64,000 nucleotides of DNA from Azospirillum oryzae (GCF_008364795.1 NZ_VTTM01000003.1:248001-312000), one strand, 5' to 3'. Shown: positions 17,695-27,395, counted from the first letter of the stretch. Notes: generated by a model from the sequence alone, not told the origin. Made by a program: numbers and translations.

Positions 17695-20082
17695 ATGAGC
17701 ACGACCACCGCGCCGAGCAAGATCGTCGTCAACGCCTACGGCCAGTCCCAGGATGGCGTCGCGCCGCATTTCAAGCTTCTGGTGGATGGTCAGGAGGTCG
17801 GTTCGGCCAATGCGGCCGCCACCTCGTCGAAGGCCTACAGCTTCACCGCCGACCTTGCGGCGAACACCGCGCATACCGTCCAGGTCGTCTACGACAACGA
17901 CACCGCGAACGCCGCCAATCGTGACCTCTATGTTCAGTCGATCGAGGTGAACGGCCACACGCTGAAGCCGACCGACGCCGTCTATGAGCGCCATGACGAT
18001 GCCGCCCCGGCGCCGACCCAGGCCGGCCAGGAAGCCATGTGGTGGGACGGCGCGCTGACCTTCAAGACCCCCGCCAGCCATTACGCCGCCCCGGTGGCCG
18101 CCACTCCGGCGGTGCCCGCCGCCGGCACTGCGCAGAACGTCATCACCGTCAACGCCGCCGGCAATTCGGCGGGCGGCGAAGGCGCGCACTTCACCGTGCT
18201 GGTCGACGGCAAGCAGATCGGCGAGGGCACGGCCACCAGCCCGGACGCCAAGGACTTCAAGTTCACCGCCGATCTGGCGCAGGGCACCGCCCATGCGGTC
18301 GAGGTGAAGTACGACAATGACGCCGTCATCGGCGGCAGCGACCGCAACCTGTATGTCCACAGCGTCGGCGTCGACGGCAAGACCGTGGCGGCGACCGACG
18401 CCGCCATGTCGGTCCACCGCACGGCGGACGGCGCCGAGCTGGGCGCCACCAGCGACCTCTATTGGGACGCCACGCTGACCGCCAAGCTGGACGCCAGCCA
18501 TTTCGCGGCCACCGGCAGCAGCACGGGCGGCTCGACCGGCGGCTCCACCGACGCGGGCAAGGGCGGCAGCAGCACGGGTGGGTCCACGGGTGGGTCCACC
18601 GGCGGTTCGACGGGCGGCTCCACTGGCGGTTCGACGGGCGACGCCTCGCTGTCGCTGAAGGTCGGCAACGTCACCGCGTCCGATCCGGGCATGGTGCAGA
18701 GCAGCGGCTCGATCAACGGCTTCCTGCACACCAACGGCAACCAGATCGTCGATGAAAGCGGCAACAACGTCCGCCTGACCGGCGTGAACTGGTTCGGCGG
18801 CGAGGGCTACAACTATGTGCCCGCCGGCCTGTGGGCCGACAGCTACCAGGGCCACATCGACAGCATGAAGGGCCTGGGCTTCAACGTCATCCGCCTGACC
18901 TGGGCCGACGACATGTTCGACAGCGAGGCCGTGACCAACGGCATCGATTACTCGAAGAACCCGGACCTGAAGGGTCTGACCCGCCTGCAGGTCTATGACA
19001 AGGTCATCGATTACGCCGGCAAGGTCGGCATGAAGGTGATCCTGGACCACCACCGCAACGACGGCGGCGCCGGCACCAACGAGCATGGGCTGTGGTATAC
19101 CGCCAACAACCCGGAATCGAAGGTGATCGCCGACTGGAAGATGCTGGCCCAGCATTATGCCGGCAACGACGCGGTGATCGGCGCCGACCTGCACAACGAG
19201 CCGAGCGTCACCGCCACCTGGGGCGACGGCAACCAGGCCACCGACTGGGCCGCGGCGGCCGAGCGCATCGGCAACTCGATCCAGACCGTGAACAAGGACT
19301 GGCTGCTGCTGGTCGAGGGCACGGAATGGAGCAGCACGCTGGCCGGCGTGAAGAACCATCCCATCGAGTTCGACGTGCCGAACAAGCTGGTCTATTCGCC
19401 GCACGCCTATGGCCAGAGCGTCGGCAACTTCAGCTGGCTGACCGACAGCAACTTCCCCAACAACCTGCCGGCGCAGTATGACGGCATGTGGGGCTTCATC
19501 TATAAGAACAACATCGCCCCGGTCCTGATCGGCGAGTTCGGCGGCCAGATGAACAGCGCGGCCGAGCAGACCTGGGCCAACGCCTTCGTCAAGTACATGA
19601 ACGGCGACTGGAACCTGGACGGCAAGAGCGACCTGCCGGCCGGCCAGCAGGGCATGAACTGGACCTATTGGGCCTGGACCCCGGAATCGGGCGACGTCGG
19701 CGGCCTGCTGGAGAAGGACTACAAGACCATCGATCCGACCAAGATGAACATCATCAAGGCGGGTCTGGCGTCCAGCTCCGGCCAATCCGGTTCGGTGCCG
19801 GGCAGCGACGAGGCGGTCTTCACCGTGCAGCTGGCCAAGGCGGTCACCACCGCCACCACCATCGACTACGCGACCGAGGACGGCACCGCCAAGGCCGGCA
19901 GCGACTATACCGCCGCCCACGGCAGCCTGACCTTCCAGCCGGGCGAGACGAGCAAGACGGTCTCCGTCCACATCAACGGCGACAACGTCACCGAGGGCAC
20001 GGAGAACTTCCTGCTGCACCTGACCCACGGCACCGCCAACCTCGGCACCGCCACGGGCTACATCACCGACCACGCGGCGTAA
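17695..20082 (+). CDS. GH5 endoglucanase with two CBM60-like modules and Calx-beta domain
   Basis: The protein has 795 residues. Two CBM60-like modules (about 5-125 and 140-260, each with a calcium-type YDND and a W-D-(A/G)-x-LT end) match those of the protein at 6815. A Gly/Ser/Thr linker made of STGG repeats (about 275-318) leads to a GH5 barrel (about 345-690). [14 protein letters not shown] begins it. The acid/base glutamate is E502 in LHNEP and the nucleophile E614 in LIGEFGG. A Calx-beta domain ([27 protein letters not shown]) ends the chain. It probably hydrolyses beta-1,4-glucan outside the cell. There is no Sec signal, so type I export is likely. It is monocistronic. Confidence 0.92.
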   Translation: MSTTTAPSKIVVNAYGQSQDGVAPHFKLLVDGQEVGSANAAATSSKAYSFTADLAANTAHTVQVVYDNDTANAANRDLYVQSIEVNGHTLKPTDAVYERHDDAAPAPTQAGQEAMWWDGALTFKTPASHYAAPVAATPAVPAAGTAQNVITVNAAGNSAGGEGAHFTVLVDGKQIGEGTATSPDAKDFKFTADLAQGTAHAVEVKYDNDAVIGGSDRNLYVHSVGVDGKTVAATDAAMSVHRTADGAELGATSDLYWDATLTAKLDASHFAATGSSTGGSTGGSTDAGKGGSSTGGSTGGSTGGSTGGSTGGSTGDASLSLKVGNVTASDPGMVQSSGSINGFLHTNGNQIVDESGNNVRLTGVNWFGGEGYNYVPAGLWADSYQGHIDSMKGLGFNVIRLTWADDMFDSEAVTNGIDYSKNPDLKGLTRLQVYDKVIDYAGKVGMKVILDHHRNDGGAGTNEHGLWYTANNPESKVIADWKMLAQHYAGNDAVIGADLHNEPSVTATWGDGNQATDWAAAAERIGNSIQTVNKDWLLLVEGTEWSSTLAGVKNHPIEFDVPNKLVYSPHAYGQSVGNFSWLTDSNFPNNLPAQYDGMWGFIYKNNIAPVLIGEFGGQMNSAAEQTWANAFVKYMNGDWNLDGKSDLPAGQQGMNWTYWAWTPESGDVGGLLEKDYKTIDPTKMNIIKAGLASSSGQSGSVPGSDEAVFTVQLAKAVTTATTIDYATEDGTAKAGSDYTAAHGSLTFQPGETSKTVSVHINGDNVTEGTENFLLHLTHGTANLGTATGYITDHAA

Positions 20083-20110
20083 GGGGCAGTTCCTCTACCG
20101 CAACAAAGGG

Positions 20111-20145
20111 GCCGGTCCGCGTCGAAAGGCGCGGGCCGGCTTTTT
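20111..20145 (+). terminator. Intrinsic terminator of the GH5 gene
   Basis: GCCGGTCCGCG, an 8-9 base loop and CGCGGGCCGGC form an 11-pair stem with one mismatch, followed directly by TTTTT. It lies about 30 bases after the stop codon and ends just before the antitoxin gene. Confidence 0.92.
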
Positions 20146-20149
20146 GTGT

Positions 20150-20524
20150 TCAGGCGGCCTGCTTCAGGTCGTAGGGCTGGATCAGGATTTCCGCCGGGAT
20201 GCGAAGCTCGTCCGACAGGCGGCGGATCATCGACAGCGACAAAGCGCGGCGGCGGTTGAGGACTTCCGAAACACGGCCGCTGGAGCCGATGATCGGTTCC
20301 AGATCGGCGCGCGTCAGGCCGCGCTGTTCCATCATGAACTCGATGGCGGCGATCGGGTCGGCCGGCGGCATCGGGTGGTGGCGCCGTTCGTACGCTTCGA
20401 CCAGCGTCATCAGGAGGTCGAGGCGGTCACCGTCGGGTGTGTCAGGTTCCGCATCCCACAGGGCTTCGATGTCGGCGAGCGCGGCGCGGAAGTCGGCATC
20501 GGTCTTGATCGGTTTCAACTCCAT
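20150..20524 (-). CDS. higA: HigA-type antitoxin (XRE-like HTH)
   Basis: The 124-residue protein has an acidic N-terminal half (DADFRAALADIEALWDAEPD) and a C-terminal HTH (MEQRGLTRADLEPIIGSSGR, then VSEVLNRRRALSLSMIRRL). This is the usual HigA antitoxin layout, which binds the HigB toxin and represses its own promoter. Its ATG shares one base with the toxin stop codon. The toxin-first order is characteristic of higBA. Confidence 0.88.
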   Translation of the reverse strand: MELKPIKTDADFRAALADIEALWDAEPDTPDGDRLDLLMTLVEAYERRHHPMPPADPIAAIEFMMEQRGLTRADLEPIIGSSGRVSEVLNRRRALSLSMIRRLSDELRIPAEILIQPYDLKQAA

Positions 20525-20832
20525 CAGATGCTCTCCAGTCTGCCCGAGCGATTCAGTTCGTCATACTCGACATGCGTTCCGACGAACCGGACGTAAACCA
20601 TGCGCCATTTGTATTTCACCGCCACCACGAGCCGGTATTTGTTGCCGGCAATGTTGAAGACCACCCGGTCTCCGACGAAGCTTGCGCTGCGGAACTGGTC
20701 CTTGAGCTGTGCCGGCCCGGTCCAATCCGCCCGCTCCACCACCGCATGCCATTGGGTCAGCGGCTCCCGGCTATCGGCCCGGCCGGGCCGTTCCCAATGC
20801 TCGCGAAGCATCTTGTAGGCGATGATTCTCAT
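20524..20832 (-). CDS. higB: HigB-type mRNA interferase toxin
   Basis: The 102-residue basic protein reads MRIIAYKMLREHWERPGRAD, then RSASFVGDRVVFNIAGNKYR and VAVKYKWRMVYVRFVGTHVEYD, all matching HigB ribosome-dependent RNases of the RelE superfamily. It is first in a two-gene operon with higA. Twin palindromes lie 17-57 bases upstream of its start. It would cut translated mRNA when free of antitoxin. Confidence 0.9.
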   Translation of the reverse strand: MRIIAYKMLREHWERPGRADSREPLTQWHAVVERADWTGPAQLKDQFRSASFVGDRVVFNIAGNKYRLVVAVKYKWRMVYVRFVGTHVEYDELNRSGRLESI

Positions 20833-20848
20833 CGCGCCATTGTAACGC

Positions 20849-20889
20849 CTCCCAAAATGGGAGCAAGCGGAAATCTCCCAGGATGGGAG
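20849..20889. promoter_or_regulatory. Twin palindromic operators of higBA
   Basis: CTCCCAAAATGGGAG (20849-20863) and CTCCCAGGATGGGAG (20875-20889) are two perfect 5-5-5 palindromes, centres 26 bp apart, immediately upstream of higB. They are the expected binding sites for the HigA or HigBA complex. Confidence 0.75.
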
Positions 20890-20922
20890 GAAGCTGCGGC
20901 ATTAGCTTCCGCTGCCCTATGG

Positions 20923-21699
20923 TCACCCAAGACTTTCAACTGCCGGCCACTCCACCGCCGGATGCGCTGCCAGACGGTCGAGCAGGTGGTCCAGCAAATC
21001 CCAGATCGCGGCGTCGTGGACGCGGTGGTGGGTCAGCAGGCCGATGGGCTCGGCGGGATTGCCCCTGCCCTCTTGGCGGCCTTCGCGGCGGTCGCGGAGT
21101 TCGCGGCAGAGCAGGTCCAGCAGGGCATCCAACGGCACGGCGGAGCGGGTGCCGTGCCAGTCGATCAGGTCTAGGTGGGTGTTGACCCAGGCGATGCCGT
21201 CGCGGCTTGCGGGCGCCGGGCCGAAGGCGGAGACGGCGCGGTAGCCGGCGGCGGACAGGCGGGACGGCATGTCGGCGGCCATGCGGTTCCAGGGCGGGAC
21301 GAACAGCGGCAGCAGGCGGGCCCCGAACAGGGCTCGCAAGACCGACAGGCCGCGTTCGGCCTCGGCTTGGCGGAGGTCGGCGGGGCGTTCCGGGCCGAAC
21401 TCGCACTTCTTGGCGCCGGGGGCGGCATGGTCGGCGTGGGACCAGCCATGGACCAGCGGGGTGACGTTCGGGTGGCCGGCGAGCGCTTGCGCCAGCGAGG
21501 GGTCGGCGTCGGCCGGGATGACGGCGAGGCCGAGCGGGATGCCGGCCTGGGCGCAGCAGTGCAGAAGGCGGTCGAGCTGCGGGCTGGCGGCGATTGCGTC
21601 GTCGTCGCGCAGCCAGAGGGAACAGCGGCGGCCGAGATCGGTCCAGCGCGCCAGTTCGTCGTCCACCGCAATCCAGTTTGTAGCGGTCCAGTTGGTCAT
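20923..21699 (-). CDS. Polysaccharide-deacetylase-like protein (NodB fold)
   Basis: The 258-residue protein shows the metal-site pattern of family 4 carbohydrate esterases: LWLRDDDAI (catalytic/metal aspartates), HGWSHADH (metal histidines) and LFVPPWNRM (the RxPW-like motif). There is no signal peptide or membrane helix, so it would act in the cytoplasm on a lipid- or nucleotide-linked glycan. It is the last gene of a six-gene glycan operon and its ATG overlaps the previous stop codon by four bases. Some relatives act on cell-wall sugars, but the substrate here is unknown. Confidence 0.75.
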   Translation of the reverse strand: MTNWTATNWIAVDDELARWTDLGRRCSLWLRDDDAIAASPQLDRLLHCCAQAGIPLGLAVIPADADPSLAQALAGHPNVTPLVHGWSHADHAAPGAKKCEFGPERPADLRQAEAERGLSVLRALFGARLLPLFVPPWNRMAADMPSRLSAAGYRAVSAFGPAPASRDGIAWVNTHLDLIDWHGTRSAVPLDALLDLLCRELRDRREGRQEGRGNPAEPIGLLTHHRVHDAAIWDLLDHLLDRLAAHPAVEWPAVESLG

Positions 21700-22853
21700 G
21701 ACGTCTTCTCCGCCAGCATGGCTTCGACGATCTCCACGCTGCGCGCCGCACCGGTCAGCGAGGCGGGGCTGAGCGGCGGGATGCGGGCGCCCAGCACGGA
21801 CTGTAACGCCTGGGCGAGGCTGTCGGGCGTGAGGTCGGCCTCGCGCAGGGTAGCGATGCCGGGCTGGCGGGCGAGGATGGCGGCGCGGATGGTCTGTTCG
21901 ACCTCCCTGCCGTCCTCGAAGGGGCAGAATACGCTGGGCACGCCCGCCGTCAGGCAGTCCAGCGCGGTGTTGTAGCCGCAGCGGCCGACGGCGGCGGAGG
22001 CCCGGCCCAGCAGGGCGCGGAAGTCGGGGCGCACCGGCTCCACCAGCAGGCGGTCGGCCGGGGCCATGGCGCGCAGCCGGTCGGCCAGCGCCGCGTCGCC
22101 CTTCGCCACCAGCAGGCGCCAGCGCTGCGGAAAGGCTCCGAAAGCGGCACAGCGGGCGGCGGCCTCGAAGACCGGGCGGCCGACCGGGCCGCCGCCGGCG
22201 GTGACCAGGATCTCAGCATTGCCGTCGGTGCCGTCACCGGGGACGGGCGGCGGCGGGACGACGAAGCCGGTGTAGCGCAGTAGCGGGCGCATCGCCGGGG
22301 TCAGCGGCCAGCTGTCCTCCAGCGGAATCAGGGCGGGGTCGGAATGGACCAGCACGCCGTCGTAGAAGCTCAGCAGGCGGCTTTCGGTCTCGGCGACGCG
22401 CTTCGGTTTGGAGGGCGGGGCCAGGATGTCGCGGACCGATGCCAGGGTCAGCGGCGGGCGCGGCAGGGCGCGGGCGCGCTCCAGCAGGGCGTCGAACTCG
22501 GCGGCCAGCGCGCGGCGGCCGAAGGGGAAGAGTTCGGTGATGAGAACGTCGGGGCGGAGGCTGTCGAGCAGGCCGGTCAGCATCGCCTGGCGGGCGGCGA
22601 AGAGGGCGGCATCGGCGGGGCGGCCGTCGGCGGCCAGCAGGGTGGCGAAGTCGGCGCCGTCGCTCGCCAGCGGCGGCAGCTGGTGCAGGGTGGCGCCGGC
22701 GCCGGTGGGATTTGGGGTGAGATGCGGGGCGGGACGGCCGCCGCTGACCACATCGACGCTCCAGCCGCGGGCGGCGAAGGCCTCGGCCAGGGCGAGGGCG
22801 CGGCTGAGATGGCCGGTGCCGAGCAGGTGGGTGACGGCGATCATGAGCTTCAT
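21696..22853 (-). CDS. MurG-like glycosyltransferase (GT-B fold)
   Basis: The start at 22853 (MKLMIAVTHLLGTGHLSRAL) gives 385 residues. The N-terminal glycine-rich loop TGHL and the C-terminal donor-site stretch (ILVTAGGGPVG, then AVGRCGYNTALDCLTAGVPSVFCPF) fit GT-B enzymes that resemble MurG or UDP-glycosyltransferases. It overlaps its neighbours by four bases on both sides. Donor and acceptor sugars are unknown. Confidence 0.8.
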   Translation of the reverse strand: MKLMIAVTHLLGTGHLSRALALAEAFAARGWSVDVVSGGRPAPHLTPNPTGAGATLHQLPPLASDGADFATLLAADGRPADAALFAARQAMLTGLLDSLRPDVLITELFPFGRRALAAEFDALLERARALPRPPLTLASVRDILAPPSKPKRVAETESRLLSFYDGVLVHSDPALIPLEDSWPLTPAMRPLLRYTGFVVPPPPVPGDGTDGNAEILVTAGGGPVGRPVFEAAARCAAFGAFPQRWRLLVAKGDAALADRLRAMAPADRLLVEPVRPDFRALLGRASAAVGRCGYNTALDCLTAGVPSVFCPFEDGREVEQTIRAAILARQPGIATLREADLTPDSLAQALQSVLGARIPPLSPASLTGAARSVEIVEAMLAEKTS

Positions 22854-23446
22854 GACAGGCGCTGCCCCTCCCTTGGGCCGGCGGGGTGGAGCGTGCCGTC
22901 GTCGGCGAGCACCATGGCGTAAAGGCGGACGCGCTTGACCGGAACCGGCGGCGGGCCGCGGAAGTCCCAGCCCCAGGCGAGCGCCAGGGCGACGCGGATG
23001 ACGCCGATGTGGGTGACGACGAGCTGGTGGGGCCCCCCCTCCCCCACCAAGTCCTTCAGCCACCCAATCAACCGATCCCGCACATCCGCGGGGCTTTCGC
23101 CGCCGGGGGGGCGGAAGTCCCAGCCCCAGTGTTCGAGGTCGCGGTAGCCGCTGGCGGGGTCGGCGCGGAGGTCGTGGCCGTGTCGGCCCTCCCAGGCGCC
23201 CCAGTCCATCTCGATCAGCCGGGGGTCGGTGTGGACGGGGCGGTTGTTACCGAGGATGCGGGCGGTCTCGATGGCGCGCGACAGGGGGCTGGCGTGCAGG
23301 GTGGCGTCGCGCCAGTCCGGCGGCAGGGTCAGGCGGGCGAGACGGTCGCGGCCCTCCGGGTCGAGCGGGATGTCGGTGCGGCCCTGGATGCGGCCCTCGC
23401 GGTTCCAGGCGGTGATGCCGTGGCGCAGGAAAGCCAGCCGGATCAT
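22850..23446 (-). CDS. Histidine phosphatase family protein
   Basis: The 198-residue cytoplasmic phosphatase has the RHG catalytic motif in LAFLRHGITAWNREGRIQG and later a second histidine in VVTHIGVIRVAL, with ASPLSRAIETARI between. Length and motifs match the phosphoglycerate-mutase-like branch that includes alpha-ribazole and sugar-phosphate phosphatases. In this operon it may dephosphorylate a sugar-phosphate intermediate made or used by the glycosyltransferases. That is inference. Confidence 0.85.
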   Translation of the reverse strand: MIRLAFLRHGITAWNREGRIQGRTDIPLDPEGRDRLARLTLPPDWRDATLHASPLSRAIETARILGNNRPVHTDPRLIEMDWGAWEGRHGHDLRADPASGYRDLEHWGWDFRPPGGESPADVRDRLIGWLKDLVGEGGPHQLVVTHIGVIRVALALAWGWDFRGPPPVPVKRVRLYAMVLADDGTLHPAGPREGQRLS

Positions 23447-24537
23447 GACAGCAGGCCAGTCAGGAGGCCGCGCAGGCGCTCCGCCGCCGCCGGCAGGGCG
23501 TGGTGGGCCTCGACATGGGCGCGGGCGCGCTGGCCGAGCCCGCGCAGGGCCGGCGGGTCGGCCAGCAGGGCGGACAGCGCGGCGGCGAAATCCTGTGCGG
23601 TCGGGCCGGTCAGCCGGCCGCCGACGCCGTCGCGGATGACGGTTCCGGTGCCGGCATTGTCGATGGCGAGCACGGGAACGCCGTGGGCCTGCGCCTCCAG
23701 ATAGACCATGCCGAAGGCCTCGTTCAGGCCGGGCCAGGCCAGCAGGTCGGCGGCGCGGTAATGGGCGGCGAGATCGGCGGGGGCGCAGGCGCCGAGGAGA
23801 CGCACGCGCTGGCCGAAGGGGGCGAAGAGGGCCGAGATCTCCGCCGCCGCCGGGCCGTCGCCGACGATGTCGAGCGTCCAGGGCCGGGCAGCGAGACCGG
23901 ACAGGGAGCCGGCGAGCAGGCGATAGGAGGCCAGCTTGTCGCCCGGCCGCATCATGGCGACGGTCAGAAGACGCGGTGGGGAGTTCGGTTCGGTGCGTTC
24001 GACGGCAGGGGGGAGGTCGAGGAAGGGCGGCAGCATCGCCACCTGCTGGCCGGGCGGGCCGTAGGCCTCCACCGCCTGACGGTCGCGGGCGCTGACGCAG
24101 AGGACGAGGGCGGCCTGCTCGATGGCGGATTCGGCGGCCGCGGCGAAGGCGGACCAGGGGCCGCTCAGGCGCTTGCGGGCGCGGGTCGCCTCCACCACGA
24201 CATAGGGGATGCGGAGGGCGCGGGCGACAGCCGGGCCGATCAGGTCGGGCGCCTTGTAATAGACATGGTAGCTGAGCCACAGCGCCGGGCGCCGCGTCGG
24301 TTCGGCGGCATAGAGCGCCAGCAGGCGGTCGCATTCGGCGGCGGCGGCGGCCGACAGACTGGCCTGCGCGGCGGGGTCGCCGGCGCCGTCATAGACGCGC
24401 AGGCCGCTCGCCACCTCCACCGGGCCGGTGGCCTCCAGCGCGCGCAGGATCAGCCGCGCCATCTGGCGGTCGCCGGAGGGGATCGGGTGGTCGACCGGTT
24501 TCAGGGGAGCGTAGAATGCGACGCGGGGTGCGGTCAC
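23443..24537 (-). CDS. Glycosyltransferase family 4 protein
   Basis: The 364-residue GT-B protein begins at a GTG (24537) that overlaps the previous stop by four bases. The C-terminal half has LDIVGDGPAAAEI, LAAHYRAADLLAWPGLNEAFGMV and EAQAHGVPVLAIDNAGTG, which is the E-x7-E donor-site region of GT4 enzymes. It likely adds a hexose to a growing surface or lipid-linked glycan. Confidence 0.85.
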   Translation of the reverse strand: MTAPRVAFYAPLKPVDHPIPSGDRQMARLILRALEATGPVEVASGLRVYDGAGDPAAQASLSAAAAAECDRLLALYAAEPTRRPALWLSYHVYYKAPDLIGPAVARALRIPYVVVEATRARKRLSGPWSAFAAAAESAIEQAALVLCVSARDRQAVEAYGPPGQQVAMLPPFLDLPPAVERTEPNSPPRLLTVAMMRPGDKLASYRLLAGSLSGLAARPWTLDIVGDGPAAAEISALFAPFGQRVRLLGACAPADLAAHYRAADLLAWPGLNEAFGMVYLEAQAHGVPVLAIDNAGTGTVIRDGVGGRLTGPTAQDFAAALSALLADPPALRGLGQRARAHVEAHHALPAAAERLRGLLTGLLS

Positions 24538-25805
24538 GCCGCGGCCTCCTCCAGGCGGCGGACGAGGCGGTCGATGCCGGCAATCATGCCGAACTCGGCG
24601 CGCAGGCGGCCATGGGCGGCCTCGCCCAGCCGCAGGCGCAGCGCCGGGTCGGTGGCGAGCCGTTCCAGCGCGGCGGCAATGGCGGGCGGGGTGCCGTCGG
24701 TCAGCAGGCCGTGGGTGCCGTCGGCGATGAATTCGGGGATGGCGGAGACGGCGGTGGAGAGGATGGCGAGGCGCTGGCTCGCCGCCTCCATCAGCACGTT
24801 GGGCAGGCCATCGCGGTCGCCGTCGCCGGCCACCACGCTGGTCAGAACGAACAGGTCGGCATGGCGCAGCGCCTGGATCACCGTCGCCTGATCCTGGGCG
24901 CCGCGCCAGTCGATGCGGTCGGACAGGCCGAGCCGCTCGGCCTGGGCGCGCAGGGCCTGCTTCAGATCGCCGGAGCCGATATGGACCAGCCGCCAGTGCA
25001 GGCCGTCCGGCAGCGTCGCCAGCGCGTCGAGCAGCCGGTCATAGCCCTTCTTTTCCACCAGCCGGCCGACCGACAGGATTTCCACCGCGCGGTCGGGGGT
25101 GGAACCGTCGCGGCTGGTGGCGTCCGTCCGGTCCGGCGGGGCGGGGAAGCGGGAGAGGTCGAGGCCGTGATAGACGAGGTCGATGCGGCCGGGATCGGCG
25201 GCAAGGCCACGCAGATGGGCGGCGCCGACGGCGGTGCAGGTGGCGCCGAAGCGGGCGTCGGCCAGCTTCTCGCGCTTCTCCCACTCCGGCGTGGTCCAGA
25301 TGTCCTTGGCATGGGCGGAGAAACCCCAGCCGATGCCGCGGATCGACGCGGCATAGCGCCCGACCGAGGCCGGGGTGTGCAGGAAATGGGCGTAGAGGAA
25401 GGGCACGTCGGCCGGCAGTTCCGCCGCGAGGACGAGGGCTTGTCCGAAGCGGCGCCCCCGGTTGGCGGTGCGGTCGCGGTTGAGGTCGCGCAGCCATGCC
25501 GCCGCCGTGCGGACCAGCCCGGCCGGGTGGCGGAGGATCAGGCGGCCGAGCGCGCGCAGGACGCGGCCCGGCTCGTCGCGCAGATATTCCGGCAGGTAGT
25601 GCACGGGAGCGGTGATGCGGTCGTGCAGGGCGTGGCGGCGGCTGTCGGTGGGGTGGCGCAGCGACCAGATCGCCAGTTCGACGCCGCGCTGCTGCAGGGC
25701 CAGAAGCTCCTGCGCGATGAAGGTCTCCGACAGGCGGGGATAGCCCTTGACCACCACCGCGATCTTTATTGGCGAACGGGTCGGCACGCCGGACGGCGAA
25801 CTCAT
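24534..25805 (-). CDS. Glycosyltransferase family 4 protein, colanic-acid type
   Basis: The 423-residue protein opens with VVVKGYPRLSETFIAQELLAL, the typical start of WcaL/ExoL-like family 4 enzymes. The second half has ILSVGRLVEKKGYDRLLDALA and SVVAGDGDRDGLPNVLMEAA, where the E-x7-E donor motif lies. It is coupled by four-base overlaps to both neighbours. The product is probably part of an exopolysaccharide or other surface glycan. Confidence 0.88.
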   Translation of the reverse strand: MSSPSGVPTRSPIKIAVVVKGYPRLSETFIAQELLALQQRGVELAIWSLRHPTDSRRHALHDRITAPVHYLPEYLRDEPGRVLRALGRLILRHPAGLVRTAAAWLRDLNRDRTANRGRRFGQALVLAAELPADVPFLYAHFLHTPASVGRYAASIRGIGWGFSAHAKDIWTTPEWEKREKLADARFGATCTAVGAAHLRGLAADPGRIDLVYHGLDLSRFPAPPDRTDATSRDGSTPDRAVEILSVGRLVEKKGYDRLLDALATLPDGLHWRLVHIGSGDLKQALRAQAERLGLSDRIDWRGAQDQATVIQALRHADLFVLTSVVAGDGDRDGLPNVLMEAASQRLAILSTAVSAIPEFIADGTHGLLTDGTPPAIAAALERLATDPALRLRLGEAAHGRLRAEFGMIAGIDRLVRRLEEAAA

Positions 25806-27115
25806 GCGCGCTTGCCCGCCATCGCGCGCGACATCCGTTCCGCCGCCCGGCGGATCGGGGTGACGGGGGTGGCGCGGGCGACCACCGAATCCGCCTCCAG
25901 CACCTCGCGGGTCAGCCCGACGATGCGGTCCAGCCCGCCGAGCAGGCCGGGCAGCGGGCTGGCCGAGGGCGGCGGCTGGCTCGACAGGGCGCGGATGGCG
26001 GCGGCCATCGCCAGCGGGTCGGTGCCGTCGCGGTCGCTGTCCAGCGTGCGCAGCAGGCCCAGGGCCTCCGCCGCCTCGGCACGGATGCGCTGTTCCAGCC
26101 GTGGGCGGGTGCGCGGGGCCAGGACCGACGGCTTGTCGAAGGACAGGATCTCGCAGAAGGTGTTGTAGCCGCCCATCGCCACCACGCCGATGGCCCCGGC
26201 ATAGAGATCCTCCATGCGGGAATGGAAGTTGATGGTCTCCACCCTGCCCTTCAGCCGGCGGATGCGGGCGGCGAACTCCTGGCGTCGGGCATCCTCCAGG
26301 AAGGGGCCGTAGACGATCAGGGCGCGGGGGGTGAGGTCCGGATCGGCTTCATAGGCGGCGATGGTCCAGTCGACCAGGGCCGCCCCGTCGCCGCCGCCGC
26401 CGGGCGTCACCAGCACATAGGGCGCCGCCATGGGAGAGTCGGCGGCCTGGACGGCACCGCCGCCCTCGGTCGGTTCGCGCTTCAGATAGCCGGTGTAGCG
26501 CACCCGCGCGGCGATCTCCGCCGGCAGGTCGAGGCCGTCCAGCGGGCGGTAGACCTCCGGCAGGCCGTAGATCCAGAGCTGGTCGTAATAGCGCTCGATG
26601 GCGGCGACCGCCTCCTTGCGCTCCCATTCCGGCTGCAGGGCTTCCGGCGCGTCCAGCACGTCGCGCAGGCCCAGCACCACGCGGGTGTTGCCGGTCGCCC
26701 GCATCTCCTCCAGGGCCGGCAGGAATTCGCCGTGCAGGCCGGTCGGCTCCTTGTCGACGATGGCCAGCGTCGGGCGGAAGGCGCGGGCGGTGGCGCGGAT
26801 GATCTCCGCCCGGATGGCGGCGGTCTCCTCGATCGGCAGGCCGAGGTTGCGGGCGGTATAGCCGCCGTCCGGCAGCTTCACCACGCCGGGCAGGCGCACA
26901 TGGTCGACCCGCTCCGGAAAATCGAAGCGGCCGGCGACCGGCGAGCCGGTGAGGATCAGCGCCGAGGCATCGGGAAAGGCCGATACCAGCGCCTGGGCAA
27001 TCGTCCGCGACCGCCGCAGATGGCCCAGCCCGAAGGTGTCGTGGCTGTAGAGCAGGATGCGCGGCGGGGTGCGGTCGGGATGGATGGAGCGAAGGGGGGC
27101 CAGGGGCTGGTGCAT
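25802..27115 (-). CDS. Putative GT-B glycosyltransferase, first gene of the glycan operon
   Basis: The start at 27115 (MHQPLAPLRSIHPDRTPPRI) has a GGAG upstream. The product is 437 residues. ILLYSHDTFGLGHLRRSRTI at the start of the fold and YVLVTPGGGGDGAALVDWT with AMGGYNTFCEILSFDKPSV in the second half resemble MurG/UDP-GlcNAc-type GT-B transferases. It heads an operon of six genes; the following junction also overlaps by four bases. Precise specificity is unknown. Confidence 0.75.
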   Translation of the reverse strand: MHQPLAPLRSIHPDRTPPRILLYSHDTFGLGHLRRSRTIAQALVSAFPDASALILTGSPVAGRFDFPERVDHVRLPGVVKLPDGGYTARNLGLPIEETAAIRAEIIRATARAFRPTLAIVDKEPTGLHGEFLPALEEMRATGNTRVVLGLRDVLDAPEALQPEWERKEAVAAIERYYDQLWIYGLPEVYRPLDGLDLPAEIAARVRYTGYLKREPTEGGGAVQAADSPMAAPYVLVTPGGGGDGAALVDWTIAAYEADPDLTPRALIVYGPFLEDARRQEFAARIRRLKGRVETINFHSRMEDLYAGAIGVVAMGGYNTFCEILSFDKPSVLAPRTRPRLEQRIRAEAAEALGLLRTLDSDRDGTDPLAMAAAIRALSSQPPPSASPLPGLLGGLDRIVGLTREVLEADSVVARATPVTPIRRAAERMSRAMAGKRA

Positions 27116-27395
27116 GCTCGGACACTCCGCTTCAGCACTGCGTCGGAACCGAAAAGCCGTTGCAGAACAGTTCACTGTACTCGTCTGAGGACCGGCTCGG
27201 TCCCGGTGGTTGCGCGTCTGGTCCAGATGCCGGCAGCAGCGCTCCAGCCTGGATAGAACCCCTCACATGGATCGCGCCGCGCATCAACCCGCCTTCCGGC
27301 CAGGAGACGGCAACCCAGCTATGCACTGTGATATATGAGTTAAGGCCAAGCTCACGCTTGGTGAGGCCCGCCGTTTCGAGCGTCGCTTCTGGGGG

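Noticed and set aside
22854..23063. 70-residue extension of the MurG-like glycosyltransferase
   Set aside because: It is Arg/Pro/Gly-rich shadow of the phosphatase gene, and the ATG at 22853 gives the ATGA overlap seen at the other junctions.
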